Below are positions 35,526-45,406 of a stretch of 64,000 bases of DNA, one piece after another. Position numbers and translations under genes: made by a program. The notes beneath the pieces were generated by a model. It was not told the DNA's origin and ran no database searches. It saw only the letters and a program-made list of their open reading frames with translations. How positions within the stretch are numbered: the first letter of the stretch is position 1; the number at the start of each line of letters is the position of its first letter. The DNA is taken from positions 682,001 to 746,000 of the forward strand of contig NZ_CANMQS010000002.1 in the NCBI RefSeq assembly GCF_947500075.1, written 5' to 3'. Source of the stretch: an uncultured Sulfitobacter sp. (lineage in GTDB: Bacteria; Pseudomonadota; Alphaproteobacteria; Rhodobacterales; Rhodobacteraceae).

Positions 35526-36884
35526 CTACCAGCGGCGTTCAAAGCGACGCCGCAGCATGACGGCGATGGCGTTCATGGTGATGAGGAAAACCAACAGGAT
35601 AATGATACCACCCCAGGCGCGTTCGTAAAACGCAGGGTCGGCCCGTTTGGCCCATTCGTAAATCTGCGCAGGCATGGCGGAGTTGGGTGACATCAGCCCC
35701 TCGCCAATCGTCTCCGGCGCGTTGGAGGCGATGAAGCCGACCATACCGATCAGCAGCAAAGGTGCGGTTTCCCCAAGAGCCTGTGCCAGACCGATGATCG
35801 TGCCGGTCAAAATGCCAGGTGCGGCCAGCGGCAGCACGTGATGGAACACCGACTGCATTTTGGAGGCCCCTACCCCCAGTGCCGCATCGCGGATCGACGG
35901 CGGCACGGCTTTCAACGACGCGCGGGTGGAGATGATGATCGTCGGCAGCGTCATCAGCGTCAGCACCAGCCCACCCACCAGCGGCGCGGAGTTGGGCAGG
36001 TGCATGTAGTTGATAAACACCGCCAGACCCAGAATGCCGAACACGATGGAGGGCACGGCCGCTAGATTGGCAATGTTCACCTCAATGATATCCGTGATCC
36101 AGTTCTTCGGCGCAAATTCTTCCAGATAGATCGAGGCCGCCACCCCAATCGGCAGAGCCAGCACCAGCACCACCAGCATCATGAAAAGAGATCCGATCAT
36201 CGACACGCCCATGCCCGCCGCTTCGGGCCGCTGATCCGAGGCATCGGCACCCGTGATAAACGCCAGATTGAATTGCTTTTGCAGGCTGCCTTCGGCCACC
36301 AGTGCGTCCACCAGATCGAGCTGGGCGGCAGAGATGTTCTTGTCATTGGCGATGGAGGCGCGGGTGACCCGCTCTTTGAGATACCCATCCACACGGCTTT
36401 GGGCGAGGAACTTGAACTCGACCGTTTCCCCAATCATATCAGGGTTTTCCAGCACGAAGTTGCGCAGATCAGCGGCAGCGCTCTTTGACAGGAGTGCTGC
36501 CATTTCCTTTGACTTGAGGTCGGTCTCGAACCCGATCTCCGCCACCTTGGCTTCCAGTGCCGCGCGCATCAGCGGGGCATAGCCAAAGGTGGACACCTTC
36601 TTGATGTCCGCCAGATCGCGGTTGCCCTTTTTGTCCAGTTTCTCTTCCAGCAGTTCGACTTCAACAGTCAGAAAAGTCTGCTGAAATGCGCCTGTGCCCC
36701 GCCCGACGATGGTGGTCAGCAGTATCACCAGCATCAGCAGCCCCATCGCAATGGCGAGGATGCCGTAGGCTTTGAACCGCGCCTCTGCCCGGTTGCGCTT
36801 GCGGGTGCGGGCGTCCTGTTCCAGCAGCGATCCCTTGCGGGGGGCCGGAGCTGCGCCTGCATTTTCAATCGGCATGTCGGTCAT
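35526..36884 (-). CDS. pstA: phosphate ABC transporter permease PstA, long form
   Basis: 452 aa, much longer than the roughly 290-aa E. coli protein. A first membrane segment (residues 35-63) is followed by an extra domain of about 130 residues facing the other side, then a canonical permease part with [33 protein letters not shown] and [39 protein letters not shown], the EAA loop that docks PstB. The N-terminal extension is the one typical of alphaproteobacterial PstA; its role is unknown. It overlaps the pstC stop by ATGA. Confidence 0.95.
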   Translation of the reverse strand: MTDMPIENAGAAPAPRKGSLLEQDARTRKRNRAEARFKAYGILAIAMGLLMLVILLTTIVGRGTGAFQQTFLTVEVELLEEKLDKKGNRDLADIKKVSTFGYAPLMRAALEAKVAEIGFETDLKSKEMAALLSKSAAADLRNFVLENPDMIGETVEFKFLAQSRVDGYLKERVTRASIANDKNISAAQLDLVDALVAEGSLQKQFNLAFITGADASDQRPEAAGMGVSMIGSLFMMLVVLVLALPIGVAASIYLEEFAPKNWITDIIEVNIANLAAVPSIVFGILGLAVFINYMHLPNSAPLVGGLVLTLMTLPTIIISTRASLKAVPPSIRDAALGVGASKMQSVFHHVLPLAAPGILTGTIIGLAQALGETAPLLLIGMVGFIASNAPETIGEGLMSPNSAMPAQIYEWAKRADPAFYERAWGGIIILLVFLITMNAIAVMLRRRFERRW

Positions 36885-38380
36885 TCGTACTGCTCCCGAT
36901 ATTTGCGCACGATGTAGAGCGCCAGCACATTCAGCCCCAAGGTCAGGACAAACAGCGTCAGACCCAGCGCAAAGGCCACCAAGGTCTCAGGCGAGGCAAA
37001 GTTGGTGTCTCCGGTCAGCTGGCTGACGATGCGGGTGGTGATCGTGGTCATCGCCTCCAGCGGGTTGGCAGAGAAGCGTGCAATGGCCCCTGCCCCCAGC
37101 ACCACGATCATCGTCTCCCCAATGGCGCGCGACGCCGCCAGCAGGATCGCACCCACGATGCCGGGCAATGCGGCAGGCAGGACGACTTGGCGCACGGTTT
37201 CTGAATGCGTGGCGCCCAGCCCGAAAGACCCATCGCGCAGGGATTGCGGCACCGCGTTGATGATATCGTCTGACAGCGAAGACACGAAGGGGATCAGCAT
37301 GATGCCCATCACCAGCCCGGCAGTCAGTACCGCTGTGGCGCCGCTCATCCATTCCACACCCAGCAATCCATTGTCGCCACGACCAAAGACGTTCACCAGA
37401 AACGGCCCCACGGTCAGCAGGGCAAAGAGCCCGTAAACGATGGTGGGAATACCGGCGAGGATCTCCAGCAGCGGCTTGGCAAAGGACCGCACACTGCTGG
37501 AGGCATATTCACTGAGGTAGATCGCGGAAAACAATCCGATGGGCACCGCGACCAGCAGCGCGATGACCGAGATATACATTGTGCCCCACAGGAGCGGCAG
37601 GATCGACAGATCACTGTCCCCGCGAAAATTCGGTGCCCATTTGCCGCCAAAGAAGAAATCCGTCCAGGGGTGCATGCGGAAGAAGTTCATCGATTCAAAC
37701 AGCATCGACAGCACGATGCCCACGGTCGTGAGAATCGCGAGCGAGGCGGCAAGCATCAGCAGCACCAGCACACCCCGTTCGACCATGTTGCGTGCGCGGA
37801 AGTTGCCGGTGCTCATCCACATCGCCGCGATCAGACCCAGTATGGCGAGGGCCAGCACCACAAATGCCATGGTGCCCGTCCCTCGCGCTGTCATCACGCG
37901 GTATTTCTGCGCGGCCTCCAACACCGGAGCGGCCACATCAGAGCCAAGCGCCACACCGACATCCGCCAGCAAAGCGCGCACATCGGTCTGGTCTGCCTCC
38001 AGCGCAGCCGCCGCATCGGCCGTCATTGCACCTTGCGCCACTGCCACATCCAGCCCATCCGCAACCCGGCGCACATCGCTCATCACCAGGTTCACCGATG
38101 ACCCTTCGGCCACCATATCAGCGGGGATGAGGTCGATCACCGTGTTCTGGATCACCATCGGCTGGATCAGCATCCACAAGGCGGTGAGCAACAGTGCCGG
38201 AACTGCGACCATCATGCCCGCGAAATATCCGTAGTAGTTCGGGAGGGAGTGCAACCGCCGCGCATCGCCGGAGACCGAAGCCACCGCCCGGCCCCGTACC
38301 AGCACAAAGCCCGCCGCCGTCAACACCAGTACCGCGATGACCACAAAGCCAACCGATCCTGCGTTCAATAAACTGCCCAC
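36881..38380 (-). CDS. pstC: phosphate ABC transporter permease PstC, long form
   Basis: 499 aa if started at GTG 38380, which has GGGGGA close upstream; an in-frame TTG at 38416 is the alternative. Two N-terminal membrane segments flank an extra soluble region (residues about 85-160, ending KYRVMTARGTG), absent from enterobacterial PstC. The permease core shows YLSEYASSSVRSFAKPLLEILAGIPTIVYGLFAL and LGATHSETVRQVVLPAALPGIVGAILLAASRAIGETMIV, the PstB-docking loop. It matches the extended PstA, suggesting co-evolved extra domains. Confidence 0.94.
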   Translation of the reverse strand: MGSLLNAGSVGFVVIAVLVLTAAGFVLVRGRAVASVSGDARRLHSLPNYYGYFAGMMVAVPALLLTALWMLIQPMVIQNTVIDLIPADMVAEGSSVNLVMSDVRRVADGLDVAVAQGAMTADAAAALEADQTDVRALLADVGVALGSDVAAPVLEAAQKYRVMTARGTGTMAFVVLALAILGLIAAMWMSTGNFRARNMVERGVLVLLMLAASLAILTTVGIVLSMLFESMNFFRMHPWTDFFFGGKWAPNFRGDSDLSILPLLWGTMYISVIALLVAVPIGLFSAIYLSEYASSSVRSFAKPLLEILAGIPTIVYGLFALLTVGPFLVNVFGRGDNGLLGVEWMSGATAVLTAGLVMGIMLIPFVSSLSDDIINAVPQSLRDGSFGLGATHSETVRQVVLPAALPGIVGAILLAASRAIGETMIVVLGAGAIARFSANPLEAMTTITTRIVSQLTGDTNFASPETLVAFALGLTLFVLTLGLNVLALYIVRKYREQYE

Positions 38381-38495
38381 GTATCCCCCGATCTGACTGC
38401 GCGTGGCGCAGATCAACCCGTCCTTTGCTGTGCCGTCTTTCAGGCAAACAGGGCCGCCGAAGCGCCCCTGTCCGTTTCAAATCAAACCTGCGGGT

Positions 38496-39536
38496 TCAGG
38501 AACCACCGCCCAGAACCGCTTCGTCCGCGACAACACCCTGGGTGTCGGCCAGCTCTGGATCAGAAACCAGACCGTATTCCGCCAGAGGGCCATCGGGGCC
38601 CGCGATCTCATCTGCAACAAAGAATTCAGCGTATTCCTTCAGGCCGGGGATCACGCCGATGTGCGCTTTCTTGACGTAGAAATACAGCGGGCGGGACACA
38701 GGGTATTCGCCGGTTGCAATGCTCTCGGTCGAGGGGACGATGCCGGACATGGTCGCCACTTGCAGCTTGTCGGTGTTGTTTTCATAAAACGCCAGACCAA
38801 AGACGCCGATGCCGTCCTTGTTGCTGTCGATGCGGGCCAGCGTTTCGGTGTAGTCACCGTCGATGTCCACGGATTTGCCATCGGTGCGCAGCGCGATGCA
38901 GGCTTTCTCTGCGGCTTTCTTGTCGTCGCCCATGGCGGCTTTGATCACCTCGAAATCGCCTGTCTCTTCGCAACCGGCCAGGATCACCTTGTCTTCAAAG
39001 ACTTCGCGCGTGCCGTGCTTGGTGCCGGGTACATACGCCTGAATGGGCTGCGCGGGGAACGCAGGGTTGACCTGATCCCATGTGGTGTAGGGGTTATCGA
39101 CAAGCGCGCCGTCGACAACAACCTTGTCGGACACGGCGCGGTACCAATCCACGGGTGTGAATTCAAAGGTGTTTCCGTTGATATCGGAGGCAAAGACGAT
39201 GCCATCATAGCCGATGCGCACTTCGATGATATCGGTCACACCGTTTTCGGCGCAGACCGCGACTTCGCTGTCCTTGATCTTGCGCGAGGCGTTCGCCACG
39301 TCGATGGTGTTTTCGCCCACACCTTCGCAGAACCGCTTGAGACCGGCAGAGGAGCCGCCCGATTCTACAACCGGTGTCGGAAAGTCGAAGTTTTCGCCGA
39401 AGGCTTCCGCCACGATAGAGGCGTAGGGCAGCACAGTGGAGGAGCCTGCAACCTGCACCTGATCACGTGCGGCAGCGGTGGTGGCAGAAAGGGCCGCAAT
39501 GGCCAGCGCGGATGTGGTCAGTTTGGTCAAGGACAT
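38496..39536 (-). CDS. pstS: phosphate-binding periplasmic protein PstS
   Basis: 346 aa from ATG 39536, with CAGGAGAC upstream. The signal peptide is MSLTKLTTSALAIAALSATTAAA. The mature part has the phosphate-binding blocks VAGSSTVLPYASIVAEAF, ESGGSSAGLKRFCEG, DVANASRKIKD, and PGTKHGTREVFEDKVI. It delivers phosphate to PstCA. It is preceded by the triple Pho box at 39617-39645 and followed after 115 bases by pstC, a gap that may let it be made in excess. Confidence 0.96.
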   Translation of the reverse strand: MSLTKLTTSALAIAALSATTAAARDQVQVAGSSTVLPYASIVAEAFGENFDFPTPVVESGGSSAGLKRFCEGVGENTIDVANASRKIKDSEVAVCAENGVTDIIEVRIGYDGIVFASDINGNTFEFTPVDWYRAVSDKVVVDGALVDNPYTTWDQVNPAFPAQPIQAYVPGTKHGTREVFEDKVILAGCEETGDFEVIKAAMGDDKKAAEKACIALRTDGKSVDIDGDYTETLARIDSNKDGIGVFGLAFYENNTDKLQVATMSGIVPSTESIATGEYPVSRPLYFYVKKAHIGVIPGLKEYAEFFVADEIAGPDGPLAEYGLVSDPELADTQGVVADEAVLGGGS

Positions 39537-39616
39537 GATGTCTCCTGTCAAATTGGTCAGAAGATCACCCCCATGGTGATCCTGCCGCCCGTCTAGGCAG
39601 CCCGTGCTGAGCTTTT

Positions 39617-39645
39617 GTGACAGCTACGTTACAGTTTTGTGACAC
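39617..39645 (-). promoter_or_regulatory. triple Pho box (PhoB binding site) of the pst operon
   Basis: Read on the minus strand there are three heptamers, GTGTCAC, CTGTAAC and CTGTCAC, each separated by exactly 4 bases, matching the PhoB consensus CTGTCAT repeated every 11 bp. The last is 81 bases before the pstS start codon. This is strong evidence for direct activation by PhoB. Confidence 0.88.
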
Positions 39646-39718
39646 AGCGGATGTTTGCCAAAATTTGTCTAGAAACACGCAGTTTTCTGCAACCTGAGCG
39701 TGCTCTCCGGGCTATGCC

Positions 39719-40768
39719 TCAACCGGGATCCTGATCCAGCGGCAGAATCACCGAAAACGCAGCGCCCTGCCCCAGATCAGAGGCGATCTTCATCCGGCCC
39801 CGGTGCCGGTTGAGAATGTGTTTCACAATCGCCAGCCCCAATCCGGTGCCTCCCAACGCCCGGCTGCGGTGGCTGTCGGCACGGTAGAACCGTTCGGTGA
39901 GGCGCGGCAGGTGCATCGGGTCGATCCCCGGCCCATGGTCGCGCACGGTGATCCGTACAGCAGGGCCGCGCAGCGCCGGGTCGCGCAGACTGGTTTCGCT
40001 TATGATTTCAACGGCTTTGCCCGCGCCGCCGTATTTGATCGCGTTCTCCACCAGATTGGTGAAGACCTGCAACAGCTGATCGGCATCACCCAGCAACATC
40101 AGCGGTGTCTCCCCGAACTCCGGCACCAGCGTGACGTCGCTTTCCACCGCAAGCGGGTTGAGATTGCGCAACGTCCGCTGCAACACCTCTGTCAGATCGA
40201 CACGGTCGGTCGGTTTGACCCGTTCTTCCGCCTCCACCCGGCTGAGCGACAACAGATCGCCCACCAGACGGTTCATCCGCCCCGCCTCCCCCGACATGAT
40301 CTCCAGAAACCGGTCGCGGGCAGCCGCATCGTCGCGGGCGGGTCCGCTGAGGGTTTCAATGAACCCCATGAGCGAGGTCAGCGGGGTGCGCAATTCATGG
40401 CTGACATTGGCCACGAAGTCCCGGCGCATCTGGCCTGCCTGCGTCATATGTGTGACGTCCTGAAAGCTCATCAGCAGCACGCCGGTTCCTTCGATCTTGC
40501 GCAGGCTGACGTCATAGTTGACCTCTGCCTCAACCTCTCCGGCGACAAAACGCGCGGTGCGGGGCATACGGTCGGCAAGGCACTGCTCCACCGCTTCCAC
40601 CAAGGCAGGCTGGCGCAGAACAGTGATGAAGTGACGGCCCAAAGCGCCATCGCCCAGCAGGTCTTCGGCAGCGGCATTCAGCGCGACAATACGCTCGGCC
40701 CGATCAATGCCGACAGTGGGAAACGGCAGGGCCGCCAGCACATCAGGCAGGACAGGAACGTTTGGCAC
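39719..40768 (-). CDS. phoR: phosphate regulon histidine kinase PhoR, apparently soluble
   Basis: 349 aa. A PAS domain begins at the very N-terminus (LAALPFPTVGIDRAERIVALNAAAEDLLG). Then DHp with phospho-His124 in FVANVSHELRTPLTSLMGFIETL, N-box LVENAIKYGG, G1 RDHGPGID and G2 GGTGLGLAIVKHI. E. coli PhoR has N-terminal membrane helices; none is visible here. It phosphorylates PhoB in phosphate limitation. The pst promoter lies between it and pstS, so phoR has a separate basal promoter and can also be read from the carbonic-anhydrase side (3 bases). Confidence 0.95.
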   Translation of the reverse strand: MPNVPVLPDVLAALPFPTVGIDRAERIVALNAAAEDLLGDGALGRHFITVLRQPALVEAVEQCLADRMPRTARFVAGEVEAEVNYDVSLRKIEGTGVLLMSFQDVTHMTQAGQMRRDFVANVSHELRTPLTSLMGFIETLSGPARDDAAARDRFLEIMSGEAGRMNRLVGDLLSLSRVEAEERVKPTDRVDLTEVLQRTLRNLNPLAVESDVTLVPEFGETPLMLLGDADQLLQVFTNLVENAIKYGGAGKAVEIISETSLRDPALRGPAVRITVRDHGPGIDPMHLPRLTERFYRADSHRSRALGGTGLGLAIVKHILNRHRGRMKIASDLGQGAAFSVILPLDQDPG

Positions 40769-40771
40769 CGC

Positions 40772-41293
40772 TCAGAGAGCTTTCAGGTCACGCGCGAACC
40801 GTGCGGCGTTTTCCGTGTAGTGCAGCGCGCTGGCGGTCAGCATGGCAATCGCCTGCGCATCGAGCGTGCGCACCACTTTGCCCGGCGCGCCCATGACCAG
40901 CGATCCATCGGGTATCTCCTTGTTTTCGGTGATCAAAGCCCCTGCCCCGATGAGGCAATTCTTGCCAATTTTTGCGCCATTCAGGATGGTCGCACCCATC
41001 CCAATCAGCGTATTGTCCCCGATCGTGCAGCCATGCAGCATGACTTTGTGGCCAATGGTGCAGTTCACGCCGATGCTCAGCGGGAAGCCCATGTCGGTGT
41101 GAAACACGCAGTTTTCCTGCACATTGCTGCCCGCACCCACATCAATCAGCTCATTATCGCCGCGCAGGGTCGCGCAGAACCAGACCGATGCGCCTTTGCC
41201 CAGCCGCACGTTGCCGATCACATTCGCATCTGGCGCAACCCATGCGTCCGGGTCGATCTGGGGGGAGAGATCCCCAAGGGCGTAAAGTGTCAT
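40772..41293 (-). CDS. gamma-carbonic anhydrase family protein
   Basis: 173 aa, a left-handed beta-helix hexapeptide-repeat protein. Candidate zinc ligands are His in [10 protein letters not shown] and the two His of [14 protein letters not shown], as in Cam/YrdA/PaaY. Enzymatic activity in short gamma-class homologues varies and is not certain. It overlaps gmk by ATGA and lies 3 bases before phoR. Confidence 0.9.
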   Translation of the reverse strand: MTLYALGDLSPQIDPDAWVAPDANVIGNVRLGKGASVWFCATLRGDNELIDVGAGSNVQENCVFHTDMGFPLSIGVNCTIGHKVMLHGCTIGDNTLIGMGATILNGAKIGKNCLIGAGALITENKEIPDGSLVMGAPGKVVRTLDAQAIAMLTASALHYTENAARFARDLKAL

Positions 41294-41943
41294 GACAGAT
41301 CCTCAAATTCAGTTTGCAGGCCGCGTACATGATCGTTCAATCCCGGCTGTTGGCTGCGTCTGAGCCGCGTCGCCGTGATGATGGAGCGCAACTGCGTTTC
41401 CGTCTCATCCAGATTGTCGTTGATCAGCACAAAATCATAGCCATCCCAATGGCTTATCTCATCCCAGCTTTTCTGCATCCGGCGTGCGATGGTCTCTGCA
41501 TCGTCCTTGCCACGGCTCACCAGCCGCCGGTGCAGTTCAGAAATTGACGGTGGCAGAAGGAAGATCGACAGCGTGTGCTGCCCCAGCGCGGAGTTGCGGA
41601 TCTGCTGCGCGCCCTGCCAGTCAATGTCGAACAGCACGTCATTGCCATCCTCAATCGCCGCCTGCACCGGACCCCGAGGAGAGCCGTAGAAATTGCCAAA
41701 GACATGGGCGTGTTCCAGCATATCGCCGTCATTGACCATGGATTTGAACGCGCTTTCCTCAAGGAAATGGTAATCCGCCCCGTCCACTTCGCCGTCCCGC
41801 GGCGCGCGGGTGGTGGCAGAGACGGAAAACTTCAGATCGCTGTCCCATTCCCGCAAACGCCGCGCCAGCGTGGATTTGCCGGCACCCGAGGGGGAACTGA
41901 GGATGATCAGCAGCCCCCGTCGGTCTGTTGTCTTCGCGCTCAT
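41290..41943 (-). CDS. gmk: guanylate kinase
   Basis: 217 aa with the P-loop [16 protein letters not shown], the GMP-binding region [32 protein letters not shown], and [14 protein letters not shown]. It phosphorylates GMP to GDP. It begins 3 bases after yicC, a widespread gene pair, and overlaps the carbonic-anhydrase gene. Confidence 0.97.
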   Translation of the reverse strand: MSAKTTDRRGLLIILSSPSGAGKSTLARRLREWDSDLKFSVSATTRAPRDGEVDGADYHFLEESAFKSMVNDGDMLEHAHVFGNFYGSPRGPVQAAIEDGNDVLFDIDWQGAQQIRNSALGQHTLSIFLLPPSISELHRRLVSRGKDDAETIARRMQKSWDEISHWDGYDFVLINDNLDETETQLRSIITATRLRRSQQPGLNDHVRGLQTEFEDLS

Positions 41944-41946
41944 CCC

Positions 41947-42837
41947 CTACTCCACATTCTGTACCTGTTCGCGCATCTGGTCGATCAGCGCTTTCAGCGC
42001 AAGGCCCACGGCCGTCAGCGCGCTGTTTTGCGCTTTGGAGCACAGGGTATTGGCCTCCCTGTTGAACTCCTGCATGAGAAAATCGAATTTTCGGCCAATC
42101 GGCCCCCCCTGGGCGATCAGGTCGCGCGCGGCAGTAACATGGGCACCAAGGCGGTCGATCTCTTCGGTCACATCCGCTTTGACCGCCAGCAGCGCCAGTT
42201 CCTGTGCGATGCGGCTTTCGTCCACACCATCGACGTTGTCCAGAACCCGCGCCAGATTGCTGCGCAGGGTCGCGGCCATCTCGTCCTTGCGGGCCTCTGC
42301 CAGCGTGGCGGCTTCGGCGGTGAGCTGTTCGACCTCGTCAAGCTGCCCGCCCAGCATCTCCACCAATGCTGCACCCTCACTGGCGCGCATGGCGTCGAAA
42401 TCCTGAACCACCGCTTCAAAGTCGCTCAACAGGACCTTGGCCAATGCCGCCCCATCATCCTGCGTGACGCTTTGCTCCAGCACGCCGCGCAGCGCCACGA
42501 TGTCAGAGGCTTTGGAGGGCGCAAGCGATACGCCTGCATCCATGGCTTCGGTCTCAATCCGGCTGAGCGCGGACAACACGCTTTGCAGCTGGGCCGCGTT
42601 TACCGTCATCGCCGCTGTGCTGTCCTCCCGGCTGAGCCGCAGGTTGCAGGTGATATTGCCCCGCGCGGCAGCCGTCCCGATGCGCTTGCGCAGGCCTGCT
42701 TCCAGCCCGTCGATCCAGTCGGGCGCGCGCACGCGGATGTCCAACCCCTTGCCATTGACGCTGCGCAGTTCCCAGCTCCAGCTATGGGGCGCGCTGCTGC
42801 CGGTGGCAGAGGCAAAACCTGTCATGGATCTGATCAT
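41947..42837 (-). CDS. YicC-family endoribonuclease
   Basis: 296 aa from ATG 42837, with GGAG upstream. It begins MIRSMTGFASATG, has ELRSVNGKGLDIRVRAPDWIDGLE, and ends with the conserved KFDFLMQEFNREANTLCSKAQNSALTAVGLALKALIDQMREQVQNVE. YicC-family proteins are RNases acting on small RNAs or mRNAs in E. coli and Bacillus. It is co-transcribed with gmk. Confidence 0.94.
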   Translation of the reverse strand: MIRSMTGFASATGSSAPHSWSWELRSVNGKGLDIRVRAPDWIDGLEAGLRKRIGTAAARGNITCNLRLSREDSTAAMTVNAAQLQSVLSALSRIETEAMDAGVSLAPSKASDIVALRGVLEQSVTQDDGAALAKVLLSDFEAVVQDFDAMRASEGAALVEMLGGQLDEVEQLTAEAATLAEARKDEMAATLRSNLARVLDNVDGVDESRIAQELALLAVKADVTEEIDRLGAHVTAARDLIAQGGPIGRKFDFLMQEFNREANTLCSKAQNSALTAVGLALKALIDQMREQVQNVE

Positions 42838-43064
42838 TTGGAGCTCCGTTGCGCAGTCCACTCTGGCATAGGACCAAGCCCGCACAGGAGCAACCCCGCA
42901 GGCCGCTGTGCGATTAACCACATCTTCACATATCACCCCCGTCACTGCCCGGTTCGGCTATTAATACTTTGGTAACGGTAACAGCGTGTGTGCGCGGGCC
43001 TTGCGACTGTGGTGGGCCTTTGCGGTCCAAAGGAGCATGGCGGGAAGGAGAAGAGGGAAGCTTC

Positions 43065-43778
43065 ATGGACAATCACCCCGATAAGGCGCAGAATGTGATT
43101 TCAATGACCCAGTATCAACCAGAACCGGGCTATGCGGTAATTTCCCAGGTCGAGGCCTATTGGGAAGCCCTGCGCGGTACGCGGTTGATACCCAAACGGT
43201 CCGAAGTCGATCCCCGCGGGATCGAAGCCGCTCTCGAATACGCCTTTATCCTTGAACGCATCGCGCCCGGCATCGCCCGTTTGCGGGTTGCGGGCAGCCA
43301 TCTGACCGAACTGATGGGGATGGAAGTCCGTGGGATGCCGCTCACCACATTCTTTCTGCCAGATGACCGCCGGACGGTGTCAAATCTGCTGGAAGAGGTG
43401 TTTCAGGGGCCGGGTGTGTCTACCCTACGGTTGGACTCCGGCGGCGCTGCGGGACGCCCCTCCCTGGAAGCGCGGATGCTGCTGATGCCGCTGAAAAGCG
43501 ATCTGGGAGACGTCAGCCGCGCGCTGGGGTGTCTGGTCAGCAAAGGCGACATCGGCGAAGCGCCGCGTCGCTTTGGACTGCAAGAACAGAACCTGCGCAC
43601 GCTGCTCCCCCCTGAGGCAAGCCTGCCGGTGGATGATCCCACGCTCCGCGCGCCGCTGCCACCCCGGCCCGTAGAGGCGAAAGTACCCGGTTTCGAAGCC
43701 CCCGCTGTCGCATTTGACGGTAAAGCCAAAAAGCCCCGTCCCCCCTATTTGCGCCTTGTGAAATCTGACAAGTCGTAG
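43065..43778 (+). CDS. single PAS-domain protein (PAS_5-like family)
   Basis: 237 aa from ATG 43065, preceded by GAAGGAGAAGAGGG. Residues 20-165 match the alphaproteobacterial PAS family (VEAYWEALRGTRLIPKRSEVDPRGIEAALEYAFILER.., RLRVAGSHLTELMGMEVRGMPLTTFF). The C-terminal third is Pro-rich and basic, without a domain. There is no output module, so it must act by protein contact. Proteins of this family influence motility and the cell cycle in Caulobacter; a link with the CtrA pathway is possible but not shown here. Confidence 0.82.
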   Translation: MDNHPDKAQNVISMTQYQPEPGYAVISQVEAYWEALRGTRLIPKRSEVDPRGIEAALEYAFILERIAPGIARLRVAGSHLTELMGMEVRGMPLTTFFLPDDRRTVSNLLEEVFQGPGVSTLRLDSGGAAGRPSLEARMLLMPLKSDLGDVSRALGCLVSKGDIGEAPRRFGLQEQNLRTLLPPEASLPVDDPTLRAPLPPRPVEAKVPGFEAPAVAFDGKAKKPRPPYLRLVKSDKS

Positions 43779-43780
43779 CC

Positions 43781-43822
43781 AAAGAAAACCCCGCCAAAGC
43801 AAATGCTTGGCGGGGTTTCTTT
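43781..43822. terminator. bidirectional intrinsic terminator
   Basis: A long stem, ACCCCGCC paired with GGCGGGGT plus flanking A-T pairs and AAGC / GCTT, closes on the loop AAAT. It is flanked by A-rich sequence on the left and TTTCTTT on the right, so it can serve both the plus-strand PAS gene and the minus-strand DAHP-synthase gene. Confidence 0.9.
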
Positions 43823-43840
43823 ATGCAGTATGATGGCCGG

Positions 43841-45211
43841 TCAGCCTGCAGCTTTGGCCGCAACCGCATCCCTGCGGCTGGACAGTTCTTCGGCCACAAG
43901 GAACGCAAGCTCCAGCGATTGGCTGGCGTTCAGGCGCGGATCACAGGCGGTGTGATACCGGTCGCTGAGGTTCTCATCCGACACATCCCGCAGGCCACCG
44001 GTGCATTCGGTCACATCCTGCCCGGTCATCTCAAAATGCACACCGCCGGGCACGGTGCCCTCTGCCGCGTGCACGCCAAAGAATTCCCGCACTTCGCGCA
44101 GCACGGAATCAAACGGCCGGGTCTTGTAGCCGCTTGAAGACTTGACCGTGTTGCCGTGCATCGGATCGCAGGTCCAGACGACCTCCGCACCTTCTTCTTT
44201 GACCGCCTTGATGAGACGCGGCAGATGCTCCCCAACCGATCCGGCACCGAACCGGGCGATCAGGGTCAGACGGCCCTGCTCATTGTTGGGGTTCAGGGTT
44301 TTCATCAGTTTCTTGAGGTCATCGGCGGTCATGCTGGGACCACATTTCAGGCCAATGGGGTTCATCACGCCGCGCGCGAATTCCACATGGGCACCCTCGG
44401 GCTGACGGGTCCTGTCGCCGATCCAGATCATATGGCCTGACCCGGCAATCCATTGCTGCGACAGAGAATCCTGGCGGCACAATGCCTCTTCATACTCCAG
44501 CAACAGCGATTCGTGGCTGGTGTAGAATTCAACCGATTGCAGCGTATGCGCGGTATCGGATGTCACGCCAGCAGCAGCCATGAAATCCAGCGTGTCGGAA
44601 ATCCGGTTGGCAATCTCGCGGTACTTGTCGGCTTTTTCATTGTCGGTAAAGCCCAGCGTCCAGCCGTGCACCTGATGCACATCGGCATAGCCACCGGTAG
44701 AGAACGCGCGGATCAGGTTCAACGTGGCGGCGGCCTGTGTGTAGGCACGCAGCATCTTTTCAGGATCCGGAATGCGCGCCTTGGCGGTGAAATCCAGCTC
44801 GTTGATGATGTCACCCCGGTAGCTGGGCAATTCCACACCATCGACCACCTCTGTCGGGGCGGAGCGCGGTTTGGCAAACTGACCGGCCATCCGGCCCAGT
44901 TTGATCACCGGCACCTTGGCACCGTGGGTCAGCACGATGGCCATCTGCAACATCACCTTGAAGGTGTCGCGGATCATGTCAGAGCTGAACTGCTCAAAGC
45001 TCTCCGCGCAGTCGCCCCCCTGCAGCAAAAACGCCTCCCCGCGCGCGGCGGCGCCAAGGTGGTTTTTCAACCGCTGCGCTTCGCCCGCAAAGACCAGCAG
45101 TGGAAAGCGCGACAGCTGTGCCTCAACCGCGTTGAGGGCGGCTGTATCTGGATAATCAGGCATCTGGATTCGTGGTTTGTTACGCCAGCTTGATTTTGTC
45201 CAATCGCTCAT
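43841..45211 (-). CDS. class II 3-deoxy-7-phosphoheptulonate (DAHP) synthase
   Basis: 456 aa, beginning with the family hallmark W[18 protein letters not shown]. Other blocks: [61 protein letters not shown] and [35 protein letters not shown] with metal ligands. This is the plant-like class II enzyme. It condenses PEP and erythrose-4-phosphate, the entry to the shikimate pathway that also includes aroQ at 32.7 kb. Single gene ending at a shared terminator. Confidence 0.96.
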   Translation of the reverse strand: MSDWTKSSWRNKPRIQMPDYPDTAALNAVEAQLSRFPLLVFAGEAQRLKNHLGAAARGEAFLLQGGDCAESFEQFSSDMIRDTFKVMLQMAIVLTHGAKVPVIKLGRMAGQFAKPRSAPTEVVDGVELPSYRGDIINELDFTAKARIPDPEKMLRAYTQAAATLNLIRAFSTGGYADVHQVHGWTLGFTDNEKADKYREIANRISDTLDFMAAAGVTSDTAHTLQSVEFYTSHESLLLEYEEALCRQDSLSQQWIAGSGHMIWIGDRTRQPEGAHVEFARGVMNPIGLKCGPSMTADDLKKLMKTLNPNNEQGRLTLIARFGAGSVGEHLPRLIKAVKEEGAEVVWTCDPMHGNTVKSSSGYKTRPFDSVLREVREFFGVHAAEGTVPGGVHFEMTGQDVTECTGGLRDVSDENLSDRYHTACDPRLNASQSLELAFLVAEELSSRRDAVAAKAAG

Positions 45212-45406
45212 CGTCTTCTCTCCGGTCCCAGGAACGCTATGTCAGCGCTATCAAAGACCTTTTCTATACAAAACCAATGCAGGCAAGGCCAGACATGAAT
45301 GACAGGGTATTGACCTCGCTGAACGACAGGCGCAAAGATTTTCGTGCGGACCATATCAGACGGGTGTTCTCGGTCCGGAAACGAATGAATCCCGAAGGAC
45401 CCGGCC

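Noticed and set aside
38381-38416. TTG start of pstC at 38416
   Set aside because: A GTG 12 codons later has a better-placed purine-rich ribosome site; the extra N-terminal residues are not hydrophobic or conserved-looking.
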